Below, one piece after another: positions 1-13,560 of a DNA stretch of 64,000 bases. The stretch's first letter is position 1; every line of letters starts with the position of its first letter. The DNA is taken from positions 8,492,998-8,556,997 of the forward strand of contig NC_037262.1 in assembly GCF_000002425.4 (NCBI RefSeq), read 5' to 3'. The notes below the pieces were generated by a model. That model saw only the letters and a list, made by a program, of their open reading frames with translations, was not told the DNA's origin and made no database searches. This DNA is from Physcomitrium patens (Eukaryota; Streptophyta; Bryopsida; Funariales; Funariaceae). Made by a program: the position numbers and the translations under genes.

Positions 1-1049
1 GGTCGCGCCTTGAGGAAGAATGCACAATCTAACCAATCCAAGTGGTGTCTTCATCGTTGTCATATCTCTACTTCCTTCGGCAAGTTGAAATTGATCATAA
101 CCTGAATACAAGTCACCCATTGAATAGATCGCTCTTCCTACAAACGCCTCAACAAATTCATCCATAATAGGTCCAATACTTGCATTCTTGACAATTACTG
201 CATTCACCAGTTGCATATCTTGAATAAACCGTACTGACCCATTCTTCTTAGGTACCATAAACCATCGACTAGAATACGGTACAAATGAGGGTTCCAATAT
301 TTTTATCTTCAACTTTTCTTTTAATAGTTCTACCAATTTAGGTAAATATGCCCTCGGTACTAGAATCGGTCTTAGATTCCAAGGTACATGCGGTACAGTG
401 AAGATAACCATAGGTGTTATAATATTTGGATCCACACACCCAATTTCATAAGATTCGAAGGCAAATGATCTACCTTGTTTTGCCAACATCTTTTTGAAGC
501 AAGTAATTTTCTCCAGCAATAAAGAACCATCAGAACCAATCTTCAATTCCTCAAAAGTCTCTTTAATAAACTGATGTCCAATACTCATTGGATCTCTTAA
601 ACTTGCTTCTTTTGATGCTTCTCCCATTTGTTCCTTAAAATCTTTTGGTAATGGTCCGGCAACAGGCTTTACCTTCTTACCTGCCGTTTTATATCTCATC
701 TCTACAATGACTTCTGGTGCTTGAAAAGATTCAAGTATGGTATAAACCTCTCTTGAATGAATCTCAACAATCTTATCATTATCCCCTAACCCAATAAATG
801 TAATCAATTCCAATGAATCTTCCAGTCCATTTTCTTCATAAATATCTAAAATCCTCTCATTATCTTTCAATGTACCTAACTTGTGTAATTCTCTTTCAAT
901 ATTATATAATCTTTTTCTTTCTTTTCTTTTAAAATCATCAACTTTCTTATACATAATATTTCCATTCTCCAAAATACCAATAAAACTCACATCAAAGATA
1001 CCTTCATCTTGCGAGAGTACCTCCTCTTTTATACCTCCATAATCTCGCT
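1..1049 (-). pseudogene. D0 reverse transcriptase zone (fossil, partial)
   Basis: The minus strand matches the start of the pol region of D1 and D2: the linker after the protease, then the beginning of reverse transcriptase, including the stretch that reads YSMGDLYSGYDQFQLA in D1 and D2. The rest of pol lies outside the window. The zone is decayed. Confidence 0.8.
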
Positions 1050-3419
1050 TTAAAGTGGTACCTCCTTAAAATTCAGAAATCCTTCAACAATCTTTGGCAA
1101 TGGTTTCTCCCTCAACCTATCTCGATTCCGTTCATGGTTAGGAGGTACTGTTAGAAATTGTACAGCTTTCCTCCCATCTTTGATACGTACCCTTGCATAA
1201 GCAGAACCATCGTCAAGTACTTTTATTTCCATCCGTGTTGCCGTAACATAAGGTTGTCCTAAAATCAACGGATAAGACGTATCTTGAACAAAGAAATGTT
1301 GCTCCGTCGCAACATCCCCAATCCGAATTTTGACATCTGGACAAGCTCCATATAATTCGCCCCGTGTGTTATTAGCTGCTCGTATTGCCCATCCATGTTC
1401 CATATCAATTGGCCATTTTTGCTTCTTATAAAGATCTTTAGACATGAGATTTATTTCAGAACCATGGTCGACTAAAGCAACAATTGGTTCTTCTATATCT
1501 CCTACTTTCATCAATACCTCAGTAGTTGTCATTGCCCAATGCTTTCGAGTATAATGGCTCAAAGTTTCTATTTCCTTATCACTATAATCGTCGAAACATA
1601 CTCATTGATTATATCTATTCTTTTCATTTGTTGGTTGCTTTTAACCAATATCAACCTCTTCTTCATCTTTATATATTCTTGCATCAATAGCATGACTCAT
1701 TCCAGTTTCGTCCATTAATTACCTCTTTCGCTTAATGCTATCAATGATAACATCACGAAATTCCTTCTTTCCAATTTTCAAAACTTCTTTCAATGAGAAT
1801 TCTACTTTAGCGTTTAATATACGTTCTTCCAACATCCCTTTCCAATTTGTTGCCGCTTCAATGTCAGAAAGTAGCTTATAAGAAATTGATTTGCTCTTAT
1901 CTTTTGTCTCCCTTGTTTTATCTTTCAATGATGCTGAGGTATCCTTTATAGGTAATTCTTGTGAAGCTGCCTCCCGAGCCTTGTCTCCTCGAGTTTGCCT
2001 CTTAGAAGAATTTCCTTCTCTCGTATCATCAAAATTTCCTCATCTCTTTTCTTCCATCAAAGCTTCATGTTGGCTCTTAGCAATATATACATGATCTGAA
2101 TGAGACTCAATAGGATCCTCCCAACCTATTGCACCTCATATTGTAGCTGCAGTCCTAAATAACGCTTCTCGAGGTAATTTTCCTTCTTGCATTGTAGAAA
2201 TGGCAGAAGTCCAAAACTCACTAGTTTCCGTACTTCCACCAAGGTCATCATCTACTCTAGCACCATAACTTGCACTTTCTCATGCTGCTGTTTCATGCTC
2301 TTTTAAGTAATCTTGAACCAATGCTCTCATTCTTCCCTTGCCAACATTGGTTTGAAGAAGATCCTCCCTATCTTTTAATGCTATTTTTCCATCTTTCCAG
2401 CAAATAATTCCTTGCCGTATCATATTATTAAATTCATTGTAATCTTTCCTAGTGTGTGAAGCATCATCACACCAAATGCATCTTTGTACATATCCTTGTT
2501 TTGAAACATTCTTCAAATTGTTTGTAGAAGTATTCTCTTCAAGTCTTGTCAATTTGATTTGAAGATTTTGCATTCCTTGTATAATTTCTTCCATCTCCAT
2601 ATCTGCTTTCTTTGATAAGGATGTCAAAGGTTGAACTGTAGGCATTGTTAGTAGTGTTGTATGTATTGGAGCTTTGGGTGCTTGTATTGTTTTTGGAATA
2701 TTGCTCCTATCCTTCCTCCTTTTTCTTTTTGCAAGCAATCCCATCGCATCTTCAATGTTCTTCCACTTTGTTGTCAATCCTTCATCTTCTTCTTTGTCTT
2801 CAAGAACGAGTTCTAATTTTCTTTGCAATTCTTCATTAGCAACTTGAAGAAATAGATCAACTTTGTTTGGCTCCAATGTCAATTTTTCTACCTTCGATAA
2901 TTGAGAGTACTGCCTCTCAAATTCCCTTAGTAGCTCTATTGCTTGCAAATTCTTATTAGGCCGTTCAATCCATTCCAGAAACAACTTCTTAGTAACGCGA
3001 TCAGCATCTTCCAAGAAATATTCGTCTTTCAATGCATGTAAAAAAACCTCCCATGAATTCCTATAACGATCCGTAATCGATGTAATATGGTCTCTTATCT
3101 CTGGTATCGTAGCAAGTCCAAATAATTCAACCATTTTCTTCTCAAAAATCTGATTTAATTCCATTTTATGAATATAACATCTTAAATACCTTGAAATATT
3201 CCTTCCATCAAATTGATCAATTTTATTGACCACTACTTGCAATGCTTTGGTTGCCAAAGCTTCCTTTCGATCATTCCTTTGTTGTTGCTGTATTGATAAT
3301 GAGAAGGCTTGAAACATATTAGCAATAGATGGATCCATGTGCATACCTTGTCCTTTTGAAGAACCCCCACTAGAAACTCCTCCCAAAGATCCTTCAAAAT
3401 TTTTATTTTCGTTCTCCAT
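1050..3419 (-). pseudogene. D0 gag and protease zone (fossil)
   Basis: The gag begins MENENKNFEG at about 3419 and carries a CCHC-type zinc knuckle zone (CIWCDDASHTRKDY). A retropepsin-like segment follows with ALVDHGSEINLMSK. Order and spacing match the 790-residue gag-protease reading frame of D2. The region is decayed relative to D2. Family assignment is from similarity to D1 and D2 within this window and from the gag-PR-RT-RNaseH-IN order. Confidence 0.8.
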
Positions 3420-3472
3420 AAAAATAAAAATAAAATCAAACGAAATCCAATACCTTCTACCTCAAGCTTTCA

Positions 3473-3486
3473 TGTCAGGTTCACCA
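3473..3486 (-). other. D0 primer-binding site candidate
   Basis: On the minus strand the sequence starts TGGTGAACCTGAC, four bases inside the LTR. It opens with the TGG expected opposite a tRNA CCA end. The same sequence sits at the same place in D1 and D2. I cannot name the tRNA. Confidence 0.6.
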
Positions 3487-3490
3487 CTTA

Positions 3491-4868
3491 TGTCGTATTA
3501 TGTGCTATCTTGCTTGAGAACGCGCCAGGCGTCTGGCTATAGGAGGTAGTATGGTGTTTCGCTAGTACTCAAGCAATCTTTCGTGTTCTTGACTACCCAA
3601 ATATAATCTATATCGGATTGCAATGTAAAAGCTTAATTCCAATATAAAACGCCTAGAGACCCTATATAACTTCAATCTCTTTTGTTATTTTTATTTTATT
3701 TTATTTATTCTATGTTTTTTATTTTATCTTTATCGTTAATTACTTTAATCCTAGACCGTGAACTTCGGCAAGCTGTGATCCTCAATCTGTCCTTCCGACT
3801 TATTGTAAAACATCTATCACTAGTGTCTTTGCAAGCCCTTTCAAATGCTCAAGAAGTTCCAATTCAACCCCGCTTACAGATTGTGAGGCTATGTTGCAAT
3901 CCGCATCGATGTCCCTTGGCCGCTCGCCGATATTTGTCTTATCCCTGTCGATAGATCCCCAGTTATCATAGAAATCTTAAACAACCCCCAATTTTTCAAC
4001 TCCCAAAACCTCTTTAAACTGTTGGCAGATATCCTCTATCCGTACAGTCAGATTAATACAACCACGCATGCATTCAACATACTCAACCTTCTAGACAACT
4101 CTGAATTTCAACCACAGAAATATCTCTCATTTCATCAACAATCAAGAGTATCAGCCTTTTCTCTCTTTCGGAAAAAAAAATCCAATTCACCAATATAACA
4201 CAGACTTTCAGCAACAATTGCCTCAGTCTTCCCAAAATCCTATGAAGAAAAAAAAAAAAAATCCCAACTCTCTGTCTTTTTCCGCGTGAAGCTAGCTCTC
4301 CAAGCCTTAAAATCTTGATTCTCCTTCTCCTCATTTCTTAACCTATCTTCCCCTTTAACCCTAAGAAGATCCTATCCTTCCGCCTTTGATTCTCCAAATT
4401 GGAACAGCTGACGGAGCTTTTCCTCCCCATTTTCACCTTTAAGAGATCTTTTTACTGAAAGGACGTTCCCGGAACAGTACAAAGAATCGGAACAACCTGA
4501 AATGAAATCGAAGCTCGTAATCGGACTACATTGGGTTGCTCGACCAAGTCAGGTTTCATATTGGGTAAAAGGCCCGTAATAGGACCTGGATTCGAGGTCT
4601 TCTGAAATTGGATCCAATTGGCTCTTCGAACCAAGTTCACCCATCGTTGAATTGGTCCTTTCCCTTTCTACTGACTCTCATTATTGAAATCGAATGGAGC
4701 ATTTCGTTACTGGTGAGTATGCCCCGGTTGACTGTAACGGGGTGACTGAAGCTGGCCTCTTAGTATTTACATTGGAATTGGCCACTGCTTCTAACACCCA
4801 AGGTGACTAAATATTAATAAATCTTCTTCATTTATATTTTCATCATATAGACGTGTTACAACACGACA
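3491..4868 (-). repeat. D0 5' LTR
   Basis: This 1378-bp LTR runs from TGTCG to CGACA, the same 5-bp inverted ends as the D1 and D2 LTRs. It contains the family's internal imperfect repeats of about 80 bp (units ending in the motif catattgggtaa). It is clearly more diverged than the other D LTRs. Confidence 0.88.
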
Positions 4869-5668
4869 ACGCAATAGCCATTCTAGTTCAATATTATGTC
4901 ATTTTTGAGTGACTTTCTAGTTTCTTTCAATGATACATGAGTTTATTAAGGATTTTATTTTCTCAAGATTCATAAGTTTGATATCTTAAGGATCTTCATT
5001 TTAATTACATCTTCTTGAAAAATATAAAAATTTCAATGTATTATCCAATTACTTAACAAATATTAGCTCCCATGTTAAATTTGTTGGTTGTTAATTTTCA
5101 TTTCTTTAATGCTACAAATACATAGAAACCACAAATAAGAATAGATAATAAATATCATGAAATTTTATATTTATTTAAATTAAAAGAATTAAATAGAAGT
5201 AAATAGAAGTAGATTAATTTTAAATATCTTATAAAAAAAAGTTTAATAAATAAAGATTTGATTGTATATATATTTATAATTGATTGATAGATTAAAAATT
5301 GATCCAAAAAGTTGATCGTTTCTTACAAAATTTGTGGTATAAGTTAATTATATGGCATACATATAAAAAACTTATATTACAAATAAATCATATGTCTTGT
5401 AAGTTGGACATGTCTTGGAGGTCCTATAAAATGTTGTTATATAGCTACTAGTTAGATAGTAAATATGGAGGCAAGAATGAGACCTTTCTCTTTCTTATCA
5501 ACATTATTTTTCTTCTTAGTTTTTTTTTAAGAGTCTCTAATCTTCTTGTCTTTAGCAATAGCCATTCCAATTTAATATTATATTAACTTTACAAATAAAT
5601 CTTTGCAAATAAAACTTATGAGTATATTTTTTTAGTGACATAAGAGTATATTGAAGTTTTGATTATTT
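4869..5668 (+). repeat. Decayed chromovirus LTR debris
   Basis: Two old pieces resemble the LTR of element A. One starts right at the D0 end (caatagccattctagttc). The other, roughly 5110-5620, repeats the A-LTR order: tagaagtaa repeats, then aagttggacatgtc, ggtcctata, gttagatag, gaggcaagaatgag and caatagccattcc. No coding sequence is seen. D0 evidently inserted into the first piece. Confidence 0.65.
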
Positions 5669-5673
5669 ATAAT

Positions 5674-6216
5674 TATTACAAACATATATATTTATCTTGA
5701 TAATTATTTAGATAATAAGAATAGGTAGAAGTAAGTCAAAGTAGATAAATATGATAATATCTTATGAAAAGCTTTCTAGGAGCTTCATAGATGCTACTTT
5801 GCCTTTATACATGTCTATAGGTGATTGGTAGGTTGAAAACTTAGCCAACAAAGAGGCCATGTGTCGACATATTGACCACTTGTAGTACAAGTTGAACATA
5901 TGGTGCACACTTAAGAAACTTGCCTTGTAAATTAAACATGTCCTACAAGTTGGATGTGTATTAAAGGTCCTATAGCATGTCGCTATATATTCTTTAGTTA
6001 AGTACTATATATAGAGGCAAGATTGAGGCCTTTCTCACTCTTGTCAATTCTTTTCTTGATTTTTAGTCTAGTTTCAAGAGTCTTATATTTTCTACTCTTT
6101 GACAATAGTCATTCCAATTCTTCTTTGGATATACATATTTTTTTTTATTTTGTCACTTTTTTTTTTACACAATTTCCATGGCTTTATGCATATTCTTTAA
6201 GTTTGAGTCTTTGATA
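5674..6216 (+). repeat. Chromovirus A 5' LTR
   Basis: This 543-bp LTR ends in ttgata, where the 3' copy has ttgaca. A TATA-like ctatatatag lies at about 6005-6014. A GAA/TTC-rich patch (aaagctttctaggagcttc) lies well upstream of it, as in B. Confidence 0.9.
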
Positions 6217-6236
6217 AATTGACAAGACTACACATA

Positions 6237-6248
6237 CAATATTAGAGC
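6237..6248 (+). other. Chromovirus A primer-binding site candidate
   Basis: The sequence caatattagagc resembles the common plant primer-binding site TGGTATCAGAGC (initiator tRNA-Met). It begins 20 bases after the LTR end instead of next to it. Element B has the same layout. Confidence 0.4.
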
Positions 6249-6299
6249 TTTGTCTTTTCTTAATTAAGAGTGGATTACTTCTTTTTCTTGATAAGACAT

Positions 6300-7028
6300 A
6301 AATATATTAGAAGTTACAAATTACTTGAGAAGTTTAATGATACAAGATCTAAGTTTTGAGGATTCATCAATCAGGTATAACTGGTGATTGAACTACAACC
6401 TTAAAGTTATCCAACTTAAGGATCACAAATCAGGTTTATTGGAATACTACTTTCAGATTCTACTTTATCATGGTTTTTATTATTTTTTGAATGACGTGAT
6501 CCAATATTAGATAATTTAGAAGCATTCTTAATCAAGTTTTGATCTATGTATAAAAAATATGATGCAATCCATATTGAACCAATAAAATTTGTGTCTTGTG
6601 ACAAGGCAATTGATTAATAAAATTATACGCTTCATAATTTTGACAATTAGCAATGGATATCAAGTAAAATGATGTAGCACTCATCACCCAATTTTTCTAT
6701 AGATTACAATATGAAGTAAAGAAATTGATGTTCAATTTACTTGATCCTCAGACATTGAGTCAAGTAATTGACTTTGCTGTAAAATGTTACAATCGGCTTT
6801 TTGAGTTTTGATCTCAGAATCCCACATAGGAACCTCAACATTATTAAAATTCAATGGCAAAATCAACAACTTCTCAATCTAAGCATTTGAAAGTAGAAGA
6901 CATGCAAATTAATGCAGTATATTTTGAACTTCTTCTCAAACAAGAAAAGACTCGTCGTTATCAAGAAGGACTATGTTTATATTGTGGAAAAACTAAGCAT
7001 ACTACTCAATATTATCCAAAGAAATGAT
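6300..7028 (+). pseudogene. Chromovirus A gag zone (fossil)
   Basis: Decayed gag lies here, similar over its length to the B gag at 19457-20389. It ends in a zinc-knuckle-like segment starting CLYCGKTKHTTQ. The zone is broken in several places. Confidence 0.7.
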
Positions 7029-7107
7029 GCAACTATAAAATGAGGAGTACTGCTATAAAAGATGAAAACATGTTAGAAAATGAATTTGTCCAGCTATAAT
7101 AGGGACT

Positions 7108-10100
7108 GTGCGGTTGGAATCTTATACAATTCCTAATGAAGGTCTTATTCTCTCCTCAAAATCCTCTCATCATTTTACAATAGATGTACGTTTAAGATCT
7201 AATAACTATAAAGCCTTTGCCTTAATAGATTTAGGAGCCTCTTCTTGTTTTTTAGATGAAGAATTTGTTAGAAGTCATAATATACAATTAGTACAAAAAA
7301 CTAAATCCATACAGGTAGAAGTCATAGACGATCGTTTGTTATCTTCTATAGATGTTACTCATGAAACATTTCCTATAGATGTAGTAATAAATGGTCATAA
7401 TAGTTGTGTAATTTTTAATATAATTAGATCTCCTTCTAATCAAGTCATTTTAAGTTTATTATGGCTAAAAAAATATAATTTTGTGAAAGATTGGATTTCT
7501 TGTAAACTTAACTTTTCTTTGAACATCATTAAGAATTTTTCTAATCCAGTAGAAAGCCATGACTCTAGTATAGCCAAACTTGTACTTGTAGGTGCAAAAG
7601 CTTTTTTGCATACTGCAAAAGAAGGATCATCTTTTGTTATTTATACCACATTCATTTTAAATGATGGAAAGTTTTCAAGTAAAATTCCAAGTCAATATCA
7701 AGATTTTTAAGATGTTTTTGAGAAAAAGAATGCCAATATTTTCTCAGAGCATCGTCCATATAATTGCTCAATTGATCTTAAAGAAGGAACTCAACCATGA
7801 TTTGATCCAATCTATAGTTTATCACAAAATGAGTTGGTTGAATTCAAGAAGTATATTGATAAAAACTTTGCCAACAATTTCATACGCCATTCAAAATCTC
7901 CTATAAGAGCTCCTATCTTATTTGTGAAGAAAAAAGATACATCATTGCAAATATAAGTGGATTATCAAGGACTCAACAGGATTACTATCAAGAATAGATA
8001 TCCTCTGCCTTCGATATCTAGACTTCTTGATCAATTAAATCAAGCTAAGATCTATACAAAAATAAATCTACAAAAAGCATACAATTTGGTCCGCATTAAA
8101 GAAAGAGGTAAATAGAAGACTACATTTCGAACAAGGTATGGACACTTTAAATATAATGTCATGCCTTTTGGACTCACGAATGCACCAGCTGCTTTTCAAC
8201 ATCTTATGAATGATGTTTTTCATGAGTTTCTAGATGATTTTGTTGTCTGTTATTTTGATGAAATTTTAATCTACTTATAAGATACAAAAGAACATGAAGT
8301 TCATGTTCATCGTGTGTTACAAAAACTTAGAAATGCGGGATTGTACACCAAGATAGAAAAGTCTATATTCTATACTACTCAAGTTGACTTCTTAGGATAT
8401 ATCATTTCAAACAATGGTCTAATAATGGATCTTTAAAAAATCATACAATCATAGATTAAAAGATTCCAAAAATAGTAAAAGATGTACAATATTTTTTGGA
8501 ATTTGTCAATTATTATCAGATCTTCATCACGAACTTTTCTTAAGTTGTAGTGCTACTTACATGCTTAACTTGTAAACACAAGCTCGAGTGGAGTAAAGAA
8601 GTAGAAGCATCATTTGAAGTTTTGAAGAAAGCTTTTACTTTTGTATCAATCTTACATCACATTGACTTCTCAAAAGCATTTTTTATGGAGATAGATGCAT
8701 CTGACTTTGCCTGGAATGTAATCTTATCACAAATAAGAGCAGATGATAAACTTCATCTAATAGCTTTTCATTCAAGAAAATTTTCAGCAGCTAAGATTAA
8801 TTATGAAATCCATAATAAGGAACTTCTTGTAATCATGGATTTTTTTCAAGAAAGGCATCATTATTTAGAAGGCGCTTCAAGTCCAGTCACCATATATGTG
8901 GATCACAAGAACCTTGAGTATTTCATGTTAGTACATGTTTTGAATCATCACCAAGCTCATTGGAGTATGTCTTTGTTAAGATTCGAATTCAATATCACTT
9001 ATTAGCCAAAAAAATAATAAGGTTTATTTGATGCCATTTTTAGACATTCTTATCTTACACCAAAAGAAGAAAAAGTAGCTTTTGACCAACAAAAGATAAT
9101 TTTATTGAAGCCAAAATAATTTCATCTCCGAGAAATGAAATCAACATTGACTATTGATTTGATTTTTTTCAAGCACATCCAAGCAAGTATATCCTTAGAT
9201 CTTCTTGTTCATGATATTAAAAACAATTCCTCTAAGTCTCAAGATACTTCTAAATTTGAGTTTAAAGAGAACCTATTTTATTTTGAAGGATGCTTATATA
9301 TTCCAAAAAGAAAAGCACAATTACGTGCTCTTGAAGCTCATCACAATTTTCTTACAGCAGGACATTTTGAATATAATAAGACTTTGGAGCTTATATCTAG
9401 AGATTTTTGGTGGCTTCAAATGTAGAAGTTTTAAAGAATTTGTCCAAATATGTGATGTTTGTTCGAGATCAAAAATTCCTCATTATTGACCTTATAGACT
9501 CCTCTAATCATTACCTATACCAGAACAACTATGGTCTTTTGTCTCTATCGATTTTGTCATGAATCTTCCAATTTCAAGTTCATATGATTCCATATTCGTG
9601 ATTGTAGATCATTTCACCAAGATCGCATATTTTGTATCATATACAAAATCCATCACAAGTGAAAGAATAGGTAAACTCTTCCTTGACAATATCTATTGCT
9701 ATCATGGATTACCAAGAGATATCATATCAGATGAAAGAACACAATTTTTAGTAAGATTTTTGAGAATTCTTTTTAAGATATTAAAGGTGGATATAAAACT
9801 ATCTTCGGCTTTCCATCCTCAAATTGATGGACAAATAGAATGGATGCATCAAGTTTTAGAGTAGTATTTGAAGTAAACCATCAACTATCAATAAGATGAT
9901 TGGACAACTCTTTTGCCATTGGTAGAGTTTGCTTACAATAATTCAATACATTCTTCTATGCAACAAATACTTTTCTTTATCAATTACCGTTATCATCCAT
10001 GATTTGACACTTTTGACTTTTTAAAAGTTGATAATCCTATGGCGGAATATGTGGCAAATCGATTATCACAACTACATGCAACAATGAAGGCACAATTAAA

Positions 10101-10593
10101 AGAAGCTCAAGAATGACAAAAAGGCAACGCAGATGTCTATTGCAAAGAATAACCTCAATTCCACGTGAGAGATAAGGTATAGTTACTTTGTCATAATATT
10201 AAAACTATTTATCTTTGTAACAAGTTGGATTATCATAGGCTTGGACCATTTTCCATTTGTGAACAGATCAATTCAGTTACTTATTGATTACATCTATTGG
10301 AGTCTATGAAAATCCATCATATGTTCCATGTATCTTTACTTCAGCCATACAAGACAATGGATATGCAAAGAAGGAGACAAATGCCACCACTTCCTATAGA
10401 AGTGGATAATAATGAAGAATTTAAGGTGGAAGAAGTTTTAGATTCAAGGCAGCGCCAAAATAGATTAGAATATCTAATACATTGGCATGGATATGACATT
10501 AATGAATGGACATGGGAGCCATCCAAGAATTTAACAAATGTATCAATCAAAGTTAAAGCTTTTCATCAAGGACATCCATCAAAACCAAGATAA
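7108..10593 (+). pseudogene. Chromovirus A protease-RT-RNase H-integrase-chromodomain zone (fossil)
   Basis: The segments appear in order: a protease-like LIDLGASSCFLDEEF; reverse transcriptase blocks; an RNase H segment with FMEIDASDF; an integrase with the zinc-binding part (AHHNFLTAGHF) and catalytic core (FVIVDHFTKIAYF, SAFHPQIDGQ); and a chromodomain near the end ([22 protein letters not shown]). Each segment aligns with B. The zone is broken in many places. Confidence 0.88.
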
Positions 10594-10691
10594 AGAGTCA
10601 AAAAATTCTTTGCTATAAAGTAAAGTAAGCCCAATAGAGATTTCATTCTATCTTGTATCATTATTTTTTTAGATTTTTTAGTACTTAGGAG

Positions 10692-11114
10692 ATGGAAAAT
10701 CAACAACTACCAAATTCAATTCAAGAACTAACATTTGCTAAGCTACCAAACGAGACATTGTGACTATCACAACCTTCGAGATGGCAAAATGGAGATGAAG
10801 ACCCTCAAGAATAATATGTTCTTTCTCAAATAGATGGTAAGATACAACACGTTTGGTACCACGAGCTTGGAAGGGACTTCCAATATTTAGTCATACTTTT
10901 GGAGATAGGAACCACTCTTGATGGTATTACTAATGTTTTATTTAAAGGAAGTTATGAAGACCTCAATAATGATCAAATATCAAGGTGGTCTTCTTCCCTT
11001 GGTATGAGACATTATCAATGGTTGAAGAAACCTATCAACTACCTTCAAAGGGAACAAAGATCAAAGTATATGGCAAATATAGTTCTGTGCATCTTGGACT
11101 TCATCTACATGTAA
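10692..11114 (+). pseudogene. Chromovirus A extra ORF after the chromodomain (fossil)
   Basis: A small ORF region starts at ATG about 100 bases after the pol end and runs to just before the purine tract and 3' LTR. It is 423 bp, exactly the length of the matching region in B. Shared blocks with B include LNNDQISRWS and REQRSKYMANI. No known domain was recognised. It is broken in a few places. Confidence 0.6.
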
Positions 11115-11155
11115 TCATCGCTCCTAGTGGAACTCATCTCTAGAAGGAGGAATAA

Positions 11156-11700
11156 TATCACCGACATACATATTTATCTTGATAATTATTTAGATAATAA
11201 GAATAGGTAGAAGTAAATCAAAATATATAAATATGATAATATCTTGTAGAAAGCTTCTTAGAAACTTTATAGACACTGCTTTGTCTTTATATATGTCTAT
11301 AGGTGATTGGTAGGTTGAAAACTTGGCCAAAAAGGAGGCCATGTGTTGACATGTTTACCACTTGTAGTACAAGTTGGACATATGGCATATACTTAAGAAA
11401 CTTGCCTTGCAAATTAGACATGTATCCTCTAAGTTGAACGCTTATTAGAGGTCCTATAGCATACCGCCATGTATTCCTTAGTTAAGTAGTATATATAGAT
11501 ACAAGAATGAGGCCTTTCTCACTCTTGTCAACTCCTTTTTTGATTTTTAGTCTAGTTTCAAGAGTCTTATGTTTTCTAATCTTTGGCAATAGCCATTCCA
11601 GTTCTTCCCTTGATATACATACTTTCTTTTATTTTTTCACTTTTCTTTTGATATAGATTCCATGACTTTATGCATCTTCTTCCAATTTGTGTCCTTGACA
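11156..11700 (+). repeat. Chromovirus A 3' LTR
   Basis: This 545-bp LTR starts tatcaccgac and ends cttgaca. A purine-rich tract (agaaggaggaataa) lies immediately upstream, as expected for second-strand priming. The target duplication ATAAT follows at 11701-11705. Confidence 0.92.
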
Positions 11701-11705
11701 ATAAT

Positions 11706-13048
11706 TCATGTTCTTATTTCTTTAACAAAAAAAATATATTATTCTTATATTATTTAAAATTGAATATATTATTTTATTTTTTTTTGTTTTTAAAAGATTG
11801 TGAACTATTCATCTATAAAACTAATAAAAAAAAATATTATTAATTTTTTTAAAATAGAATAAGCTATCTTTTCATGTGTAAATATTTATTTAATATTAAA
11901 AGTTGTAGATTACCATCTTCTATTTGACTTCTAGATTTACTAAAGTCGTATATTATAGAGATGGAAGAAAAAAATTGGATACTACACTTGATAAAGCAAG
12001 AATTGATTTGCAACTATTGCATATCTTCACAAACTTATCAATACTTTTAGCTTGAAAATCTCTTATACTATCAACATCAACTATAAAAATATTATTCTTA
12101 TACTTATGGAATAAGTAAACAATGAAAATAAATATCTATACTAAGAAATTGTGCAGTAGAAAGAAGCAAGTACATCAACCTCAAAATTAAATCTAAGGGG
12201 TTTTACTACTACAAATTTAAAGAAGACAAGGATTAGTATGTCAAAGCAGTTTGACAAAATAAGATCAAAAAAATTGAGGATTTCTACATTAAGTTAAGTT
12301 TTGTTTAGAGTTGTATCATTCCCAATATCTTAATGGATTTATTCAATTTAGATTCATAAGTGTACTTCTATGTAGAAGTGATCTTTTTTGATTCACACTT
12401 TTAATGGAAAAGGATTCATGACTCTTAAATGATCAAAATTTATTTTTGGAAGTGTTTACGGCTATACATGGAAAAAGTGATTGAAAAAAGGTAGTAGAGA
12501 CCAAAATTTTATCTTTATAGCAATAATCACAATCAACTATCATATATATATATATATATTAATGAATTTTAAAACCCCGCTTGCGATATGGATTGGAATG
12601 ATAAAGTCCTTCTCAATTAATTTTGAACGGTTTAAAAAATAAAGTAAAATAGTTAATATTAATAAAGCCAAAAGCAATTTCATTGAAACAATTTATTGTT
12701 TAAACAGTTAAATTTTTGAAAGACACTAAGAACAAAGATTTGATTGGAGAAAAAAACTCAAGTTAAAACAACAATTCCTAAAATTGAAATCAAACTTAGA
12801 ACATTAATTGATAAATTCGTATTAAAGAATTTAGAAGATTCATTTTTAAAATAAATATTTTTAATATCCTTGTTATCTAAAAAATAAATAAATACATATA
12901 ATATTATAGAATTTATCTTTTATTTTTAATTAATTATAATAATAGTTATAATAACATTGAATAAAAAAACTACATTTCTTTTATAATAAAAATTGATTTT
13001 AGATAATAGTAATAGAAAGAATCTAATTTAAACTTTAAATTTATTTTA

Positions 13049-13088
<40 letters not shown>

Positions 13089-13560
13089 TTCTTTTTTATT
13101 AAAAAAATCTATATTTTTTGAGATTTTTTTTTTAATTCTATGTCAACTAAAAAGATGTTAATCTGGTGTCTATACAATTCTTTGCTTTAAGTATTAGTAG
13201 ACACATTTTTCATGTTTGTGCTTTAAATAATAAACATTGAAGAAGATGGCACTATTTAAAAATATTCAATGACTTTATGTGTATAAATCATATTATAAAT
13301 ATTAATTAATAAAAAGACTAATTAATGTAGCATCTCATCAAAGATTAACTTGGTAAACATATTAAATATTTTAAAAATATATCTAAATTTGAGTTAATAT
13401 ATTTCTTAATATATACACTTCGTTAATTTGAAATAAAATATCAAAACATGAGTTTAGGCATCATTAAATCGACTAATTTTAAAAATAATGGAATGAATAT
13501 TTTTAATAGATATATATATATAGATACATATGTAAATACACATATGCGAATTGTAAGATT
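11706..13560. other. AT-rich spacer, no gene seen
   Basis: This is very AT-rich sequence with TA runs at 12542-12559 and 13052-13087. No protein similarity or repeat end was recognised. A short ORF at 13448-13696 has no recognisable content. Confidence 0.7.
13052..13087. repeat. (TA)n microsatellite
   Basis: An uninterrupted TA dinucleotide run of 36 bp. Confidence 0.97.

Larger units (their letters stand above)
1..4868 (-). mobile_element. Family D Ty3/Gypsy LTR element, copy D0 (partial, fossil)
   Basis: This is the 5' part of a minus-strand LTR retroelement cut by the left edge of the window. Reading leftward there is an LTR (3491-4868), a primer-binding site, a gag-protease zone and the start of reverse transcriptase. 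It matches D1 and D2 further right over its whole visible length, but is clearly more diverged from them than they are from each other. Its right end abuts chromovirus LTR debris, so it inserted into an older element; the flanking bases after its CGACA end are acgc. It is broken, with several interruptions, and looks like the oldest of the three D copies. Confidence 0.9.
5674..11700 (+). mobile_element. Chromovirus A (Ty3/Gypsy with chromodomain; fossil)
   Basis: This full-span LTR element has LTRs at 5674-6216 and 11156-11700 and a perfect 5-bp target duplication ATAAT at 5669-5673 and 11701-11705. Internal order is gag, zinc knuckle, protease, reverse transcriptase, RNase H, integrase and chromodomain, then a small extra ORF and a purine-rich tract. 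The two LTRs are about 90% alike by eye, so it is older than B. The interior is heavily broken, with well over ten interruptions. The protein order and chromodomain place it among chromoviruses. It is a relative of B but not a near copy. Confidence 0.93.
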
